Below, piece by piece: positions 15,349-16,190 of a DNA stretch of 16,190 bases; within the stretch, counting starts at the first letter, position 1, and every line of letters begins with the position of its first letter. The stretch lies in contig CATZDY010000058.1 in the NCBI GenBank assembly GCA_958417755.1, positions 1 to 16,190 on the forward strand, given 5' to 3'. This stretch comes from an uncultured Peptococcaceae bacterium. Lineage in GTDB: Bacteria; Bacillota; Desulfotomaculia; Desulfotomaculales; Desulfocucumaceae. The notes beneath the pieces are model-generated. The model searched no databases and had not been told where the DNA came from. It saw nothing but the letters and a program-made list of their open reading frames with translations. The position numbers and the translations under genes were made by a program.

Positions 15349-16190
15349 TCAGTTCTCAAGTGAATATCCAAAAGCTGCCACCACATCATCACCACTCAAA
15401 TTTCCCAGTGGTTTTCCCATGGCTGTCCCAATTAGTTTGATCAATGCCTGAGCCCGTTTTTTGAAATATGTTTCAAAATCATTTACGCGCAAAGCTGCCA
15501 CATCTACCAAGTGGGTAGCAACAAATTGATCCAGAGAAGTCGTTGTAACATGATTATTTTGCTCGATTTTCTTTAGATATTCGCTAGGTGCATTACCACC
15601 GAGAATTTTATTTGTGTGGGCAAACAACGGTGTTTTATTGACTATAGAGTTGAACTTCAACTTACTTAATCCAACCTTTTCGCAATAAGCAGAAGGAAAG
15701 ATATGGTGGATATCTGTGTTTTCATCCAAAAATACGGTAAAGTCCATTGGACTTCCACTGATAAAATCAACACACCCTGCTTTTAAAATAAGGGCCATAA
15801 TGCCCTTATAAGCTGCACTTAGGCGGGTTTGTAAGGAAAGAAGACGGGTCGGATGAAAATATCCGCGCTGCACAGTTTCTGGTTCACTACCTCCATTAAT
15901 CCATTTCATAATCCCATTCACATCATTTGCATAACGGGTCTCATTTGCACCACCATACATTTCACCCAAAACACCGCACCAATACCAGCGGGAAATCTTT
16001 TCCCGTACAATGCTGTCCTGCGCTTTCCCCTGCAATAGGGTAAAAATAACTGCCATAGGAATCAACTGTGTACTATAAGGTAAATCACGAGCTGAAAAGA
16101 TACGTTGTTCCTTCAAAAAGTTTGCGGCTTGTAGAAAACCATTGGAAAGTTGGTCTGCATACTTTTTATATTCAACCAAAGAAAGACGCA
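15349..16190 (-). CDS. DUF262/DUF1524 (GmrSD-like) protein, C-terminal part, cut by the window edge
   Basis: About 280 residues are visible. The frame has no stop up to the window edge, and the first start-like codon is only a TTG at 16177-16179, so the gene continues beyond and this is its C-terminal half. It carries a DUF1524-type HNH nuclease motif: DIHHIFPSAYCE (His158, His159 counted from the TTG), then NSIVNKTPL and HTNKILGGNAPSEYL. This DUF1524 type normally follows an N-terminal DUF262 domain in one chain, as in GmrSD type IV restriction enzymes, which cut modified foreign DNA, and in related phage-defence proteins. The DUF262 part would lie off the window. The HNH residues look intact. 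It may be part of a defence island beyond the right edge. Confidence 0.8.
   Translation of the reverse strand, partial: RLSLVEYKKYADQLSNGFLQAANFLKEQRIFSARDLPYSTQLIPMAVIFTLLQGKAQDSIVREKISRWYWCGVLGEMYGGANETRYANDVNGIMKWINGGSEPETVQRGYFHPTRLLSLQTRLSAAYKGIMALILKAGCVDFISGSPMDFTVFLDENTDIHHIFPSAYCEKVGLSKLKFNSIVNKTPLFAHTNKILGGNAPSEYLKKIEQNNHVTTTSLDQFVATHLVDVAALRVNDFETYFKKRAQALIKLIGTAMGKPLGNLSGDDVVAAFGYSLEN

Noticed and set aside
1..16190. tRNA, rRNA, CRISPR array, intact IS element or prophage gene
   Set aside because: None of the expected conserved sequences, regular repeats or transposase domains was seen.

Overview
The window reads as chromosomal DNA from a low-GC Gram-positive anaerobe of the Clostridia type. 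This rests on AG-rich ribosome binding sites, GTG and TTG starts beside ATG, a lipobox lipoprotein, a LytTR/GHKL two-component pair, a two-domain GH3 enzyme of the Firmicutes type and a short Firmicutes-type CstA. No species can be named. No rRNA, tRNA, CRISPR array or complete insertion sequence was seen.

Layout, left to right. A minus-strand lipoprotein (388-1731) diverges from a plus-strand MarR-family regulator (2043-2741). The regulator carries a Cys/His cluster at its N-terminus and a histidine-rich tail, and two copies of TTACAAGGTACCTA lie in front of it. After a perfect hairpin and a strong promoter comes a two-gene operon: a LytTR response regulator (3053-3784) and an AgrC-like GHKL sensor kinase (3781-5085), overlapping by ATGA and followed by a terminator. 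A minus-strand alpha/beta hydrolase (5410-6204) faces this operon. The 830 bases to its right hold protein-like but broken reading frames and the leader of a CstA-family transporter (7034-8725).

The right half is mostly minus strand. A membrane-anchored GH3 beta-N-acetylhexosaminidase (8851-10737) lies downstream of a 1264-residue c-di-GMP protein (10830-14624) with the order PAS-PAS-PAS-GGDEF-PAS-GAF-GGDEF-EAL. Next is a 720-base gap with a 34-codon open frame closed by a 15-bp hairpin. The window ends inside a DUF262/DUF1524 (GmrSD-like) protein on the minus strand.

Possible links between genes. The LytTR pair lies near a CstA-family transporter, and in Escherichia coli such transporters are controlled by LytTR systems. 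The c-di-GMP protein and the GH3 enzyme are on one strand 92 bp apart and may be co-transcribed. The MarR protein probably controls itself through the paired sites. I see no complete new multi-gene system. The strongest leads are the metal-binding look of the MarR protein with its twin operators, the Cys-bearing double-GGDEF/EAL sensor, and the small ORF with hairpin beside the DUF262 gene.
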